DNA of 64,000 nucleotides from Phaeobacter sp. HF9A (GCF_011806385.1 NZ_JAATOX010000006.1:1-64000); one strand, 5' to 3'; positions 1 to 10,745 are shown, numbered from the stretch's first letter. Program-made: numbers and translations. The notes: generated by a model not told the origin, from the letters alone.

Positions 1-978
1 CTGGAAGCGGTATCGCTGTTCTCACCCGGCCGTGGTTTGCGGCGGGCGGCGGCGGCCGATATGGCCCGCCGACCGGAGGCTTTGGGCTGGAAGCTGCGCG
101 GCGTTCTGCAATCGGCGGAGCAGTCCTATGAGGTGGAGACCTCCTCTGAAGGTGGCAATGCGCGGCAGGTGAAGATCGACGGCAAGGCAGCAAGCCAGGT
201 GGCATTGGGGCGTCTTGCGCGGGTTGTCTGGTTGATCCCGGCCATGGACCGGCTGTGGATCGAGGGGGCCGAGGGGCGGCGGCGGTTCCTTGATCGCATC
301 GCGCTCAGCTTTGATCCGGACCATGCCGAGGCGAGCCTGAGCTATGAAAAGGCGATGCGAGAGCGCAACCGGCTGCTGAAGGACAGCGTGCGTGATGCCG
401 CCTGGTATCGGGTGCTGGAAACGCAGATGGCCGAGGCCGGTCATCGGATCCACCAGACCCGTGTGGAGGCGGTGTCGCAGCTTGCCCGTGCTCAGGCGGA
501 GGCAGAGACCGCCTTTCCCGTGGCCGAGTTGCAGCTCGTCCAGGCCGAGGGCGAGATGCCGGAGAGCGCGGCAGATCTGCGCGCGGCGCTGGATGCGGGG
601 CGTGGGCGGGATCTGGCGGCGGGGCGTACTTTGATCGGGCCACATCGCAGTGATCTGATGGGTCACTACGCCGCCAAGGGGCTGCCCGCAAAGGACTGCT
701 CGACCGGCGAGCAAAAGGCGCTGCTGGTTTCGCTGATCCTGGCCAATGCCCGCGCCTTGCAGGCGGAAGAGGGCGCCGCCCCGATCCTGCTGCTGGATGA
801 AGTGGCGGCGCATCTGGATGCGGGGCGCAGGGCGGCGCTCTATGACGAAATTTGCGCCTTGGGAACGCAAGCCTGGATGACCGGCACCGGGCCGGAACTC
901 TTTGCCGAGCTTGGGGATCGGGCCCAGCATCTTGAAGTCACCGATACCGGTGGGCAGAGCGGAGTACACCTGCTGTGA
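1..978 (+). CDS. recF: DNA replication/repair protein RecF (5' end missing)
   Basis: RecF is an SMC-like ATPase that helps load RecA on gapped DNA in the RecFOR pathway. The reading frame is open from base 1 and begins inside the conserved stretch LEAVSLFSPGRG, so the true start and the N-terminal Walker A lie upstream of the window; roughly 40 residues are missing compared with the usual 360 or so. The C-terminal half keeps the ABC signature STGEQKALL and the Walker B segment ILLLDEVAAHLD. The stop codon overlaps the GTG start of the LysE-type gene by four bases (GTGA). In most bacteria recF follows dnaA-dnaN and precedes gyrB; here three other genes lie between recF and gyrB. Identification is firm. 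Confidence 0.95.
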   Translation: MEAVSLFSPGRGLRRAAAADMARRPEALGWKLRGVLQSAEQSYEVETSSEGGNARQVKIDGKAASQVALGRLARVVWLIPAMDRLWIEGAEGRRRFLDRIALSFDPDHAEASLSYEKAMRERNRLLKDSVRDAAWYRVLETQMAEAGHRIHQTRVEAVSQLARAQAEAETAFPVAELQLVQAEGEMPESAADLRAALDAGRGRDLAAGRTLIGPHRSDLMGHYAAKGLPAKDCSTGEQKALLVSLILANARALQAEEGAAPILLLDEVAAHLDAGRRAALYDEICALGTQAWMTGTGPELFAELGDRAQHLEVTDTGGQSGVHLL

Positions 979-1595
979 CCTTGAGCATATGGGATCTCGC
1001 AATCTATGCCGCAGCGGTGTTTGCGCTGTTTCTAACCCCTGGCCCGGTCTGGCTGGCGCTGGTGGCGCGAGCCATTTCCGGCGGATTTCACGCAGGCTGG
1101 CCTTTGGCGCTTGGCGTGGCAACGGGCGACATCTTCTGGCCGCTGATTGCGATCTTGGGGGTGAGTTGGGTCACGGCGGCCTCGACCATGATCGCGCTGG
1201 TTCTCAAGGGCGTGGCGGTTCTGGTCTTTCTGCTGATGGGGATCGTGACGCTGCGCGGCGCGGATCAGACGATCACGACCAACAGCCGCCTGACGCGACC
1301 GGGACGGCTTGCGGGATTTTCCGCCGGAGTGATTGTGATCCTGGGCAATCCCAAAGCGGCGTTGTTCTACATGGGGATCCTGCCGGGGTTCTTTGATCTG
1401 TCGGTCGTGACCTGGCGCGATGTGCTGGCCATTCTTCTGGTCTCGATGGCGGTGCCGCTGATGGGGAACGTCATTCTGGCGGGGCTCGTCAGCCGTTTGC
1501 GGGCTGTGCTCAGCGCACCGAGCGCGCTGCGGCGGATGAACATTGGCGCGGGCTGCCTGCTGATCGCAGTGGGCTGCATCATCCCCTTTACCTGA
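975..1595 (+). CDS. LysE/RhtB-family amino-acid exporter
   Basis: A 206-residue inner-membrane protein of the LysE/RhtB family, which exports amino acids or small metabolites. The family signatures LTPGPVWLAL near residue 16 and NPKAALFYMGILPGF near residue 125 are present, with about six hydrophobic segments and the usual family length. The start is GTG, overlapping the recF stop by four bases, which suggests translational coupling. The 3' end overlaps the convergent TetR gene by eight bases. The substrate cannot be told from sequence. Because it reads out of recF, it may depend on the recF promoter. Confidence 0.85.
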   Translation: MTLSIWDLAIYAAAVFALFLTPGPVWLALVARAISGGFHAGWPLALGVATGDIFWPLIAILGVSWVTAASTMIALVLKGVAVLVFLLMGIVTLRGADQTITTNSRLTRPGRLAGFSAGVIVILGNPKAALFYMGILPGFFDLSVVTWRDVLAILLVSMAVPLMGNVILAGLVSRLRAVLSAPSALRRMNIGAGCLLIAVGCIIPFT

Positions 1596-2178
1596 TGTCG
1601 AGCCAGCCGCGCAAATAGGGCAGCATCGCCTCCGCCGGGGGGATCATCTGCGCGTGCTCCTGACAGAAGCCGATCGCCAGCACATGGGTCAGGAAGGCCT
1701 GCACCCCCTCGGCCAATAGCACCGGATCCTGATCATCGCGGATGCGACCGCGTTGCTGCATGCCTGTGATCCAGCCGGCACAGAGCGTAACCTGACGGAT
1801 AAACCCCTGGGTGATGACCTCGTCCACATTTTCGCTGGTGGTGCCAGAGTAGCGAAGCAGCAGCTCAAAAATCATCCGGTCCTGTGCGACGAAGTCCAGC
1901 AAGGGCGCCAGCCTGCTCGCGATCTCGTCGGGCGTGTCTGGATCGGGCATCGCCTCCATCTGGTCGAGATATCCCATCACCCGCGCGCCGAAGATCACCG
2001 CAAGCAAGCCCTCCTTGTCGCCGAAGTGAGAGAACAAGGTGCCCTTGGCGACGCCGGCCTTGGCGGCGACCTCCTCCATGCGCAGCGCGGCGCAGCCCTC
2101 GGTGTCGATGATATGCTCAGCCACCGACAGGAGCTTTGCTCTGGTTTCCAAACGCCGTTTTTGCGGGGCACGTGACAT
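1588..2178 (-). CDS. TetR/AcrR-family transcriptional regulator
   Basis: A 196-residue TetR-type repressor. The N-terminal helix-turn-helix is clear: EEVAAKAGVAKGTLFSHFGD at about residues 35-54, where the tyrosine usual in the recognition helix is phenylalanine. The rest is the variable ligand-binding domain. It is divergent from the flavodoxin-fold oxidoreductase at 2291, and the gap contains three copies of an inverted repeat with TTGACC/GGTCA arms. Autoregulation and control of the oxidoreductase are therefore the likely roles; the ligand, perhaps a quinone or electrophile, is inferred only from the neighbour. Confidence 0.88.
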   Translation of the reverse strand: MSRAPQKRRLETRAKLLSVAEHIIDTEGCAALRMEEVAAKAGVAKGTLFSHFGDKEGLLAVIFGARVMGYLDQMEAMPDPDTPDEIASRLAPLLDFVAQDRMIFELLLRYSGTTSENVDEVITQGFIRQVTLCAGWITGMQQRGRIRDDQDPVLLAEGVQAFLTHVLAIGFCQEHAQMIPPAEAMLPYLRGWLDIR

Positions 2179-2204
2179 GGGACGGGGTCTCCACTGGACA
2201 AATA

Positions 2205-2270
2205 TTGACCACGGTCAATTTTAAAGTTGACTGCGGTCATTTTTTACATCAACAAATTGACCACGGTCAC
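2205..2270. promoter_or_regulatory. Three TetR-type operator repeats
   Basis: Three near-identical 14-bp elements lie between the divergent tetR and oxidoreductase genes: TTGACCACGGTCAA at 2205-2218, TTGACTGCGGTCAT at 2227-2240 and TTGACCACGGTCAC at 2257-2270. The first has perfect 6-bp arms (TTGACC/GGTCAA) around two central bases. Start-to-start spacings are 22 and 30 bp. The symmetric GACC/GGTC arms are typical of TetR operators. Assignment to the neighbouring TetR protein is inference from position. Confidence 0.75.
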
Positions 2271-2290
2271 ATATCAGAATGAAGGTCCTC

Positions 2291-2884
2291 ATGTCGATGC
2301 GCAAAATTCTACTTCTAAACGGTCATCCCGGCCACACGTCTCTCAACAAATCACTGGCGGAGGCCTATCGCGCGGCGGCAGAAGAGGCCGGACATCAGCT
2401 GCGCTATCACGATCTGTCACAGATGGAGTTTGACAGCGATTACGGTTTGGGCGGCTATGCCAATTACAAACCGCTGGAGCCGGTGCTGGAGACATTCCTG
2501 ACGGATCTTGAATGGGCCGAACATGTGGTGATCACGACGCCGCTGTGGTGGGGCATGCTTCCGGCCAAGCTCAAGGGGCTCTTTGATCGCGTCCTGCTGC
2601 CCGGGCGCACCTTTGACACCCGCAATACCTCTTTGATCGGACTGCCTGCACCGATGCTGTCGGGCAAGACCGCGCGGGTGATCCTGACAATGGACACGCC
2701 CCCGCTGTTTCTGCGCCTGGCCTATAGCAATGCGGTCAAGAAGATTCTGACGCGTCAGATCCTCGGCTTTGTGGGGATCAAGCCAACCCGTTTCACCTCC
2801 TTTGCGCCGGCGTCGCACCCAAAGGAAAACCACCTGCGGAGCTGGCTCAAAAAAGTATCTGATCTGGGCACCCGCGCGGCGTGA
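2291..2884 (+). CDS. NAD(P)H-dependent flavodoxin-fold oxidoreductase
   Basis: A flavodoxin-like fold protein of the NAD(P)H:quinone oxidoreductase family (MdaB/KefF/NQO relatives), which use FMN or FAD for two-electron reduction of quinones or electrophiles. It begins with a beta strand and phosphate-binding loop (ILLLNGHPGHTSLNKSL) and carries WAEHVVITTPLWWGMLPAKLKGLFDRVL at about residues 75-102, typical of the family. The start at 2291 is preferred because GAAGG lies five bases upstream; an ATG at 2279 in frame would place the start almost against the third operator. It is divergent from and probably repressed by the TetR protein. Substrate unknown. Confidence 0.85.
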   Translation: MSMRKILLLNGHPGHTSLNKSLAEAYRAAAEEAGHQLRYHDLSQMEFDSDYGLGGYANYKPLEPVLETFLTDLEWAEHVVITTPLWWGMLPAKLKGLFDRVLLPGRTFDTRNTSLIGLPAPMLSGKTARVILTMDTPPLFLRLAYSNAVKKILTRQILGFVGIKPTRFTSFAPASHPKENHLRSWLKKVSDLGTRAA

Positions 2885-2912
2885 TTCTGCCAAGAAAAAA
2901 AGGGGCTTGGGC

Positions 2913-2941
2913 GTGACATCCCCCACCGGAGCGCGTATAAA
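2913..2941 (+). promoter_or_regulatory. Probable gyrB promoter
   Basis: GTGACA at 2913-2918 and TATAAA at 2936-2941 are separated by 17 bp, a good sigma-70-type match 29 bases before the gyrB ATG. This would let gyrB be transcribed independently of the inserted oxidoreductase upstream. Confidence 0.6.
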
Positions 2942-2969
2942 ATCGGAAAGTAAAAATAGGATGGCGTGA

Positions 2970-5387
<2,418 letters not shown>

Positions 5388-5395
5388 GGGCTTTT

Positions 5396-5427
5396 GGGAT
5401 CGCGCATTAACACGCGCGATCCCTTTT
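5396..5427 (+). terminator. Rho-independent terminator of gyrB
   Basis: GGGATCGCGC (5396-5405) pairs perfectly with GCGCGATCCC (5414-5423) around an eight-base loop, followed by TTTT. It starts nine bases after the gyrB stop and lies upstream of aroC. Confidence 0.85.
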
Positions 5428-5477
5428 CCCGCGCGACCTTTGGCGTTAAAGGGGCAAGACAAAGGAGACCCGCGCGC

Positions 5478-6581
5478 ATGTCCATGAACTCATTTGGCCA
5501 CCTCTTCCGTGTTACCACCTGGGGCGAAAGCCACGGGCCCGCGCTTGGCGCAACTGTTGATGGTTGCCCGCCCAACGTGCCGCTTGAGCCGGCGCTGTTG
5601 CAGCAGTGGCTGGACAAACGCCGCCCCGGGCAGAACAAAAACACAACCCAGCGCAATGAGCCCGACGCGGTGAAAATCCTGTCCGGCGTGTTTGAGGGCA
5701 AATCCACCGGCACGCCGATCCAGCTGATGATCGAAAACACCGATCAACGCTCCAAGGATTATGGCGATATCGCCCAGACCTTCCGTCCGGGCCACGCCGA
5801 CATCACCTATTTCCAGAAATACGGCAACCGCGACTACCGCGGCGGCGGGCGCTCCTCGGCGCGCGAAACCGCAGCGCGGGTGGCGGCAGGTGGCGTTGCG
5901 CGCGAGGCGATCAAGACCCTTGTGCCGGGACTGGAGATCAAGGGCTACATGACCCGCATGGGCGAGCTGGAAATCGACCGCAGCCGCTTTGATTCGGCCG
6001 CGATTGACCAGAACGATTTCTGGATCCCCGACGCCGCCGCTGTGCAGGACTGGGAAGACTACCTGCAAGCGCTGCGCAAGGATCATGACTCGGTCGGCGC
6101 GGTGGTCGAGGTCGTGGCGCGCGGTGTGCCCGCAGGCATCGGTGCGCCGATCTATGGCAAGCTCGATACCGATCTGGCGGCTGCGATGATGTCGATCAAC
6201 GCGGTGAAAGCGGTGGAAATTGGCGAGGGCATGAATGCGGCCGTTCTGAAGGGGTCACAAAATGCCGATGAGATCTTCATGGGCAATGACGGTCAGCCGG
6301 TCTATTCCTCCAACCATGCCGGCGGCATTCTGGGCGGCATTTCGACCGGGCAGGATGTGGTGGTGCGCTTTGCGGTCAAACCGACCTCCTCGATCCTGAC
6401 GCCGCGCCAGTCAATCCGCAAGGACGGCAGCGCCGCCGAGGTGATCACCAAGGGCCGCCACGACCCCTGTGTTGGCATCCGCGCCGTGCCGGTGGCCGAA
6501 GCCATGATGGCCTGTGTGATCCTCGACCACTTGTTGCTGCATCGCGGCCAAATCGGAGAGAACCAGGGGCGGATCGGCTAA
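5478..6581 (+). CDS. aroC: Chorismate synthase
   Basis: Converts 5-enolpyruvylshikimate 3-phosphate to chorismate, the last step of the shikimate pathway, using reduced FMN. The 367-residue product carries all three family signatures: [14 protein letters not shown] near residue 14, the arginine/glycine-rich [20 protein letters not shown] near residue 115, and [17 protein letters not shown] near residue 280. The ATG at 5478 is chosen because AAGGAG stands 12 bases before it and the protein then begins with the conserved [13 protein letters not shown]; an in-frame TTG further upstream falls inside the gyrB terminator. The AEC transporter follows nine bases downstream and may be co-transcribed. 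Confidence 0.98.
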   Translation: MSMNSFGHLFRVTTWGESHGPALGATVDGCPPNVPLEPALLQQWLDKRRPGQNKNTTQRNEPDAVKILSGVFEGKSTGTPIQLMIENTDQRSKDYGDIAQTFRPGHADITYFQKYGNRDYRGGGRSSARETAARVAAGGVAREAIKTLVPGLEIKGYMTRMGELEIDRSRFDSAAIDQNDFWIPDAAAVQDWEDYLQALRKDHDSVGAVVEVVARGVPAGIGAPIYGKLDTDLAAAMMSINAVKAVEIGEGMNAAVLKGSQNADEIFMGNDGQPVYSSNHAGGILGGISTGQDVVVRFAVKPTSSILTPRQSIRKDGSAAEVITKGRHDPCVGIRAVPVAEAMMACVILDHLLLHRGQIGENQGRIG

Positions 6582-6590
6582 GACCGCCTC

Positions 6591-7535
6591 ATGACCACCA
6601 TCCTGGGGATCACCTTTCCGATCTATGCCATGCTTGGACTTGGCTACCTTGTTGTATGGAAAGGTATTTTCGACAAGCGGGACATTCGGGCGCTGGGTGC
6701 GTTTGTGTTCAACCTCGCCCTGCCCGGGCTGATCTTCACCACATTGGCGCAGCGTGATCCGGTCGAGGTTTTCCAGGCCGGCTATGTGCTGCCCTATCTG
6801 ATCGGCGGGCTGATCAATATCGTGGTGACCTATGTCATGTTCACCCTGCGCGGGTTTGACCCGATGCGCCGCGCCATCGGCGTGATGGGCTCCACCTGCC
6901 CCAACAACGGGTTCGTCGGCTATCCGGTGATGTTGCTGGTGTTCCCCGAGATCGCCGGCGTGGTTCTGACGCTGAACCTGGTGGTGGAGACCCTGATCCT
7001 GATTCCCATTTGCCTGATGCTGATGGAGGCTTCGGCCAGCAATAGCACTTTGCCGCTGCCGGTGCGTTTGCGGCGTATCATATGGAATGTGCTCAAGATG
7101 CCGGCGATGATCGCCTTGATGGCGGGCGCGGTTGTGGCGCTGTTGCATCTGCCCCTGCCCGCGCCCTTCTTTCGCTTTACTGATATGTTGGCTGCCTCAG
7201 CGGGTGCGGTGGCGTTGATCGTGATCGGAGGATCCTTGGCGGGGTTGCCGCTGCGGGGCAACAAGAGCCTCGCGCTTCAGGCGACCCTGGGCAAGCTTCT
7301 TCTGCACCCCGCGCTTGTGGCCGCAGTGGCGGGTCTTTTCACGCTGACGGGCGTGCTGACGATCTCGCCCGAGATCCGCGCCGCGCTGATCCTCTCCGCC
7401 GCGATGCCGATGTTTGCAACCTATGTGATCTTTGCCCAGGCGCGCGGCCATGAGGGCGCGGCCAGCCTGGCGACGTTGGCGGCCACGGTGCTGGCCTTCT
7501 TTACATTGAACGGGTTGCTCTGGCTTCTGATCTGA
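6591..7535 (+). CDS. AEC-family (auxin efflux carrier-like) transporter
   Basis: A 314-residue integral membrane protein of the auxin efflux carrier family, whose bacterial members (for example MdcF and YfdV types) move small carboxylates or amino acids. About ten hydrophobic segments are visible, and the conserved mid-protein GSTCPNNGFVGYPVMLLVFP near residue 102 fits the family. It begins nine bases after aroC. Substrate cannot be predicted. Confidence 0.85.
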   Translation: MTTILGITFPIYAMLGLGYLVVWKGIFDKRDIRALGAFVFNLALPGLIFTTLAQRDPVEVFQAGYVLPYLIGGLINIVVTYVMFTLRGFDPMRRAIGVMGSTCPNNGFVGYPVMLLVFPEIAGVVLTLNLVVETLILIPICLMLMEASASNSTLPLPVRLRRIIWNVLKMPAMIALMAGAVVALLHLPLPAPFFRFTDMLAASAGAVALIVIGGSLAGLPLRGNKSLALQATLGKLLLHPALVAAVAGLFTLTGVLTISPEIRAALILSAAMPMFATYVIFAQARGHEGAASLATLAATVLAFFTLNGLLWLLI

Positions 7536-7567
7536 TCATCTAGCCCCTACGCCCCAGCCCCGACGCC

Positions 7568-7984
7568 CTAGCCGTGCTCTCCCAGACATTGGCTATGATC
7601 GCCCAGCGCCGAGAGCACCCGACAGGTGCCGCCCGCGCCGCCTTCGCAGAGATGGGTGATCCGCTCCAGCTCCGCTTCGAGCCGTTGCAGCCGTGCGATG
7701 CGGTGCCGGGTCTTTTCCAACTGCGCCTTGGCGATCTCATCTGCAGCGCGGCAATCCTGCCCCAATTCGCCGTTCAATCCCATCAGCTCCTTGATGTCCT
7801 CCAGCCCAAAGCCAAGATCGCGGGCATGTTTGATAAAGCCGAGCCGCTCCATCCCCGCATGATCATAGCGCCGCTGGTTACCAGCGTTGCGGGTCGCCGG
7901 ATCTATCAGGCCGATCTCTTCGTAGTAGCGAATGGTCGGAACCTTGACCCCGGTCGCTTTGGATAATGCGCCGATGGAAAACAC
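7568..7984 (-). CDS. MerR-family metal-responsive regulator
   Basis: A 138-residue MerR-type activator. Residues 1-70 form the winged helix (FSIGALSKATGVKVPTIRYY, then NQRRYD), followed by a long dimerisation helix and a metal loop. Cys78, Cys113 and Cys121 occupy the positions used by divalent-metal sensors of the ZntR/CadR/PbrR type, rather than the monovalent CueR type; Cys133 is extra. The start is GTG, preceded by AGAGGGGG. It is divergent from a cation-efflux-type gene, and a classic MerR operator sits in the gap. Likely inducers are Zn, Cd or Pb, by analogy only. Confidence 0.88.
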   Translation of the reverse strand: MFSIGALSKATGVKVPTIRYYEEIGLIDPATRNAGNQRRYDHAGMERLGFIKHARDLGFGLEDIKELMGLNGELGQDCRAADEIAKAQLEKTRHRIARLQRLEAELERITHLCEGGAGGTCRVLSALGDHSQCLGEHG

Positions 7985-7996
7985 TGTAGCCCCCTC

Positions 7997-8027
7997 TTGA
8001 ACCTCTAGTGACTAGAGCCATTAGATT
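7997..8027 (+). promoter_or_regulatory. MerR-type operator/promoter with long spacer
   Basis: TTGAAC (7997-8002) and TAGATT (8022-8027) are separated by 19 bp, the lengthened spacer typical of MerR-controlled promoters. The spacer contains the inverted repeat CTCTAGTGACTAGAG at 8003-8017, closely resembling operators of CadR/PbrR/ZntR-type regulators. It drives the cation transporter at 8064. Confidence 0.8.
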
Positions 8028-8063
8028 GGTCTCGAATCAGCAAAAGCACAAGGAGCATTCCCC

Positions 8064-8741
8064 ATGGCAGGTTGTTGCGGACATGGCGCCCGGTTCGACG
8101 GGGTTTCCACAGCCTATCGACGCCGCCTCTGGGCGGTCATCGTGATCAACGCAGTGATGTTCATCGTCGAGATGACAGCGGGCGAGGCCGCAGGGAGCCA
8201 GGCCCTGAAGGCGGATGCGCTGGATTTTCTCGGTGACGCGCTCACCTATGGTATTTCGCTCGCGGTCATTGGCGCCAGCCTGCGCACGCGCGCAATGGCG
8301 GCCATCGGCAAGGGGCTAAGCCTGTTGCTGATGGGGCTCTGGGTCTTTGGCTCGACGGTTTGGCAGGTTTTCATGGTCGGCGTGCCGGTGGCCCAGGTGA
8401 TGGGCTGGATCGGATTCCTGGCCCTGGCCGCCAACCTCCTGTCGGTTCTGCTGCTGGCGGCCTACAAGGATGGCGACGCCAATGTACGCTCCGTCTGGCT
8501 GTGTTCGCGCAATGACGCCATCGGCAATGTCACCGTGATGATCGCGGCCCTCGGGGTCTGGGGCACCGCCACCGGCTGGCCGGATCTGATCGTCGCCGGG
8601 ATTATGGCCGGATTGTTCCTCAACTCGGCCTTTCAGATTCTGAGGCAAGCACTGGAAGAATGGCGCGAGAACGCCGAGCCACATCAGCACGCGGCCTCTC
8701 ACGCCCAGAGTGCGGACCACGATCACCGCAGTGCTCATTGA
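8064..8741 (+). CDS. Cation diffusion facilitator-like metal exporter
   Basis: A 225-residue membrane protein of the cation-efflux type, probably exporting a divalent metal against protons. About six transmembrane segments are seen. The transmembrane acidic site KADALDFLGD near residue 50 and a second Asp in SRNDAIGN near residue 150 match the paired metal site of CDF proteins. The N terminus has a CC pair and the C terminus is rich in His (HQHAASHAQSADHDHRSAH), but the usual cytoplasmic domain is absent, making it shorter than canonical CDFs. Control by the divergent MerR regulator is strongly suggested by the operator. Confidence 0.83.
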   Translation: MAGCCGHGARFDGVSTAYRRRLWAVIVINAVMFIVEMTAGEAAGSQALKADALDFLGDALTYGISLAVIGASLRTRAMAAIGKGLSLLLMGLWVFGSTVWQVFMVGVPVAQVMGWIGFLALAANLLSVLLLAAYKDGDANVRSVWLCSRNDAIGNVTVMIAALGVWGTATGWPDLIVAGIMAGLFLNSAFQILRQALEEWRENAEPHQHAASHAQSADHDHRSAH

Positions 8742-8830
8742 CGCGCTGACCGCCACGCTTTTACGGAAAGAGTGTACCAATAAAGCCCCGCGCGCTTGTC
8801 ATTTCCGGGGCGAGCGCGCAGGGTCTGCTC

Positions 8831-9772
8831 ATGGCAAAAAGCTTAACATCGCATCGACCATTGGTGGGGATCACGCTCAAGGTGATCGCTATCGGTCTGT
8901 TCACCATCATGTCCGGGCTGATCAAGGAAATCACCTATTCCGTGCCCACCGGGCAGGTGGTGTTTTTCCGCTCTTTCTTTGTGCTGCCGGTTATCCTGGT
9001 CTGGCTGGCACTGCGCGGCGATTTGCCAAAGGGGCTAAGAACCAAAAGCCCGATCCTGCATTTCTGGCGCGGGCTGGTGGGCACATCCGCCATGGGGCTT
9101 AACTTCGCCGCGTTGGCGCTTCTGCCTCTCCCGGAGGTCACAGCGCTTGGCTACGCGACGCCGATTTTCACGCTGATACTTTCCGCCCTCCTGCTGGGCG
9201 AGCGCATTCGCGTCATTCGCGTCACTGCCGTCGCGGTTGGCTTGATCGGCGTGCTGATCATGCTGTCGCCACGTCTGGGAAGCAGTGAAACACTGCAAGA
9301 TCAGGCGCTACTCGGCGCTATTCTGGTGCTGATGGCCGCAGCCCTGCGCGGCTTTGTTCAGATCCATATCCGCAAGATGGTGCAGAGCGAGGAAACCTCG
9401 GCCATTGTGTTTTATTTCTCCGTCACGGCTTCACTCCTGTCCCTGCTGACGCTGCCTTTTGGCTGGGTCATGCCGGACACGCCGGTGCTGCTGATGATGA
9501 TCGGAACAGGATTTCTTGGCGCCCTGGCCCAAATTATCATCACCTCCTCCTATCGCTATGCGCCCGCCTCCATGCTGGCCCCCTATGACTATGTCTCGAT
9601 GCTCTTTGCGCTGGTCATCGGCTATGTCTGGTTCGCCGAATGGCCCTCTACCGTAATGCTGGCCGGTGCCGCAGTGGTGATCGCCGCAAATGCCATCGTG
9701 ATCTGGCGGGAAAGCCGGCTGGGGCTGGATCGCGGCCGCGCCAAGCCGCTCACCGACCCCAAGGGCGGCTGA
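8831..9772 (+). CDS. EamA/DMT-family transporter
   Basis: A 313-residue inner-membrane protein with ten predicted hydrophobic segments and two EamA repeats, typical of the drug/metabolite transporter superfamily. The first repeat contains a helix with VVFFRSFFVLPVILVWLAL, the second ends with YVWFAEWPSTVMLAGAAVVIAANAIV. Members export amino acids, nucleosides or other metabolites; substrate unknown. It converges on ohrR with five bases between the stops. The last 20 residues are charged and cytoplasmic. Confidence 0.88.
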   Translation: MAKSLTSHRPLVGITLKVIAIGLFTIMSGLIKEITYSVPTGQVVFFRSFFVLPVILVWLALRGDLPKGLRTKSPILHFWRGLVGTSAMGLNFAALALLPLPEVTALGYATPIFTLILSALLLGERIRVIRVTAVAVGLIGVLIMLSPRLGSSETLQDQALLGAILVLMAAALRGFVQIHIRKMVQSEETSAIVFYFSVTASLLSLLTLPFGWVMPDTPVLLMMIGTGFLGALAQIIITSSYRYAPASMLAPYDYVSMLFALVIGYVWFAEWPSTVMLAGAAVVIAANAIVIWRESRLGLDRGRAKPLTDPKGG

Positions 9773-9777
9773 TAGGG

Positions 9778-10209
9778 CTAGATCTTTTCGATGCGATCAC
9801 GGAGTTGCGTCAGCTTGTCCCGCAGGGCGACAATCTCGGCCAGATCCTCCCCCAATGCCTCCGCGAGACAGGAGCTTATCTCGCGCGCCTGAACACGCAG
9901 CGCATCCCCCTTGTCGGTCAGCGCCACAATGCGACTGCGCTCATCCTCCGGGTTGCGCGCGCGTGAGATCAGCCCCGCGCCCTCCATGCGTTTCAGCAGC
10001 GGCGTCAGCGTATTTGTATCCAGCTGGAGCGTCCTGCCAAGATCGGTGACTTGTCGATTGTCGCGGTCCCAAAGCGCCACCAACACAAGATATTGTGGAT
10101 AGGTCAGCCCCATCCGGCTCAGATGCGGACGGTACAGGCGCGAAATCGCATGGTTCGCCGCATAGACGGAGAAACACAGAAGCTCGTCAATTTTCAAAGG
10201 TCGATCCAT
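9778..10209 (-). CDS. ohrR: OhrR: MarR-family organic-hydroperoxide sensor
   Basis: A 143-residue MarR-type repressor that is released from DNA when its reactive cysteine is oxidised by organic hydroperoxides. Cys12 in DELLCFSVY is in the position of the conserved sensing cysteine, and the winged helix includes TDLGRTLQLDTNTLTPLLKRME near residues 55-76. A second cysteine (SSC, near residue 117) could form the disulfide used by two-cysteine OhrR proteins. It is divergent from ohr, and a palindromic operator lies between them. Identification is well supported by motif and context. Confidence 0.93.
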   Translation of the reverse strand: MDRPLKIDELLCFSVYAANHAISRLYRPHLSRMGLTYPQYLVLVALWDRDNRQVTDLGRTLQLDTNTLTPLLKRMEGAGLISRARNPEDERSRIVALTDKGDALRVQAREISSCLAEALGEDLAEIVALRDKLTQLRDRIEKI

Positions 10210-10248
10210 AGAAGGAAGCTATGTCGCGCGCGATTTATGCGCAAGCGC

Positions 10249-10290
10249 TTGACCCTGCGCCGAAGCACCCCATATGTATCGTGCACGATA
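10249..10290 (+). promoter_or_regulatory. ohr promoter and OhrR operator
   Basis: TTGACC at 10249-10254 and TATGTA at 10273-10278 form a promoter with an 18-bp spacer. The perfect 14-bp palindrome TATCGTGCACGATA at 10277-10290 overlaps the -10 end and transcription start, where a bound repressor would block the polymerase. Assignment to OhrR is by position. Confidence 0.7.
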
Positions 10291-10316
10291 TATTATCACC
10301 ATCAAAGGAAGCTGAA

Positions 10317-10745
10317 ATGTCCGTTTCGCCAGTTTACACCGCACATGGATCCGCAACCGGAGGCCGCGATGGTCAGGCCAAGGTTTCAGGGACCGATCTG
10401 GTGCTGGACCTGTCCCCGCCGACCGAGATGGGCGGCGACGGCAAAGGCTACAACCCGGAGCAGCTCTTTGCCGCGGGCTATTCCGCCTGCTACATCGGCG
10501 CGATGAAATTCGCGGCCAGCCAGGACGACAGCCTCCCCAAAGTGCCGGATGCGGTAGAGGTCGAGACCGCAGTCGGCATCGGCCCGCGCGACGCGGGCGG
10601 GTTTGGCCTGACCGTGAGCATGACCGTCACCCTGCCCGGCGTAGACCAAGAGGCTGCGCAACGGCTGACCGAGGCGGCACACAAGATTTGCCCCTACTCC
10701 AACGCCATCAACGGCAATGTCAGCATCACGACACAGATCGCCTGA
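10317..10745 (+). CDS. ohr: Organic hydroperoxide resistance protein Ohr
   Basis: A 142-residue thiol peroxidase of the Ohr/OsmC family that reduces organic hydroperoxides with lipoylated proteins or dithiols as reductant. The catalytic pair is clear: Cys58 in SACYIGA and Cys125 in HKICPYSNA; Arg17 and Glu48 match the conserved active-site arginine and glutamate. The ATG at 10317 gives the standard N terminus and family length; an upstream in-frame ATG at 10221 would cross the promoter and operator and is rejected. Regulated by the divergent OhrR. Confidence 0.96.
   Translation: MSVSPVYTAHGSATGGRDGQAKVSGTDLVLDLSPPTEMGGDGKGYNPEQLFAAGYSACYIGAMKFAASQDDSLPKVPDAVEVETAVGIGPRDAGGFGLTVSMTVTLPGVDQEAAQRLTEAAHKICPYSNAINGNVSITTQIA

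Noticed and set aside
37-978. recF starting at an internal TTG near base 37
   Set aside because: The frame is open to base 1 and encodes conserved RecF residues there, so the gene is cut by the window edge.
5394-5477. Upstream start for aroC at 5394
   Set aside because: It would begin within the gyrB terminator and has no ribosome-binding site; the ATG at 5478 has AAGGAG and the conserved N terminus.
10221-10316. Upstream start for ohr at 10221
   Set aside because: The extra 32 residues cross the promoter and OhrR operator and are not part of the Ohr family.
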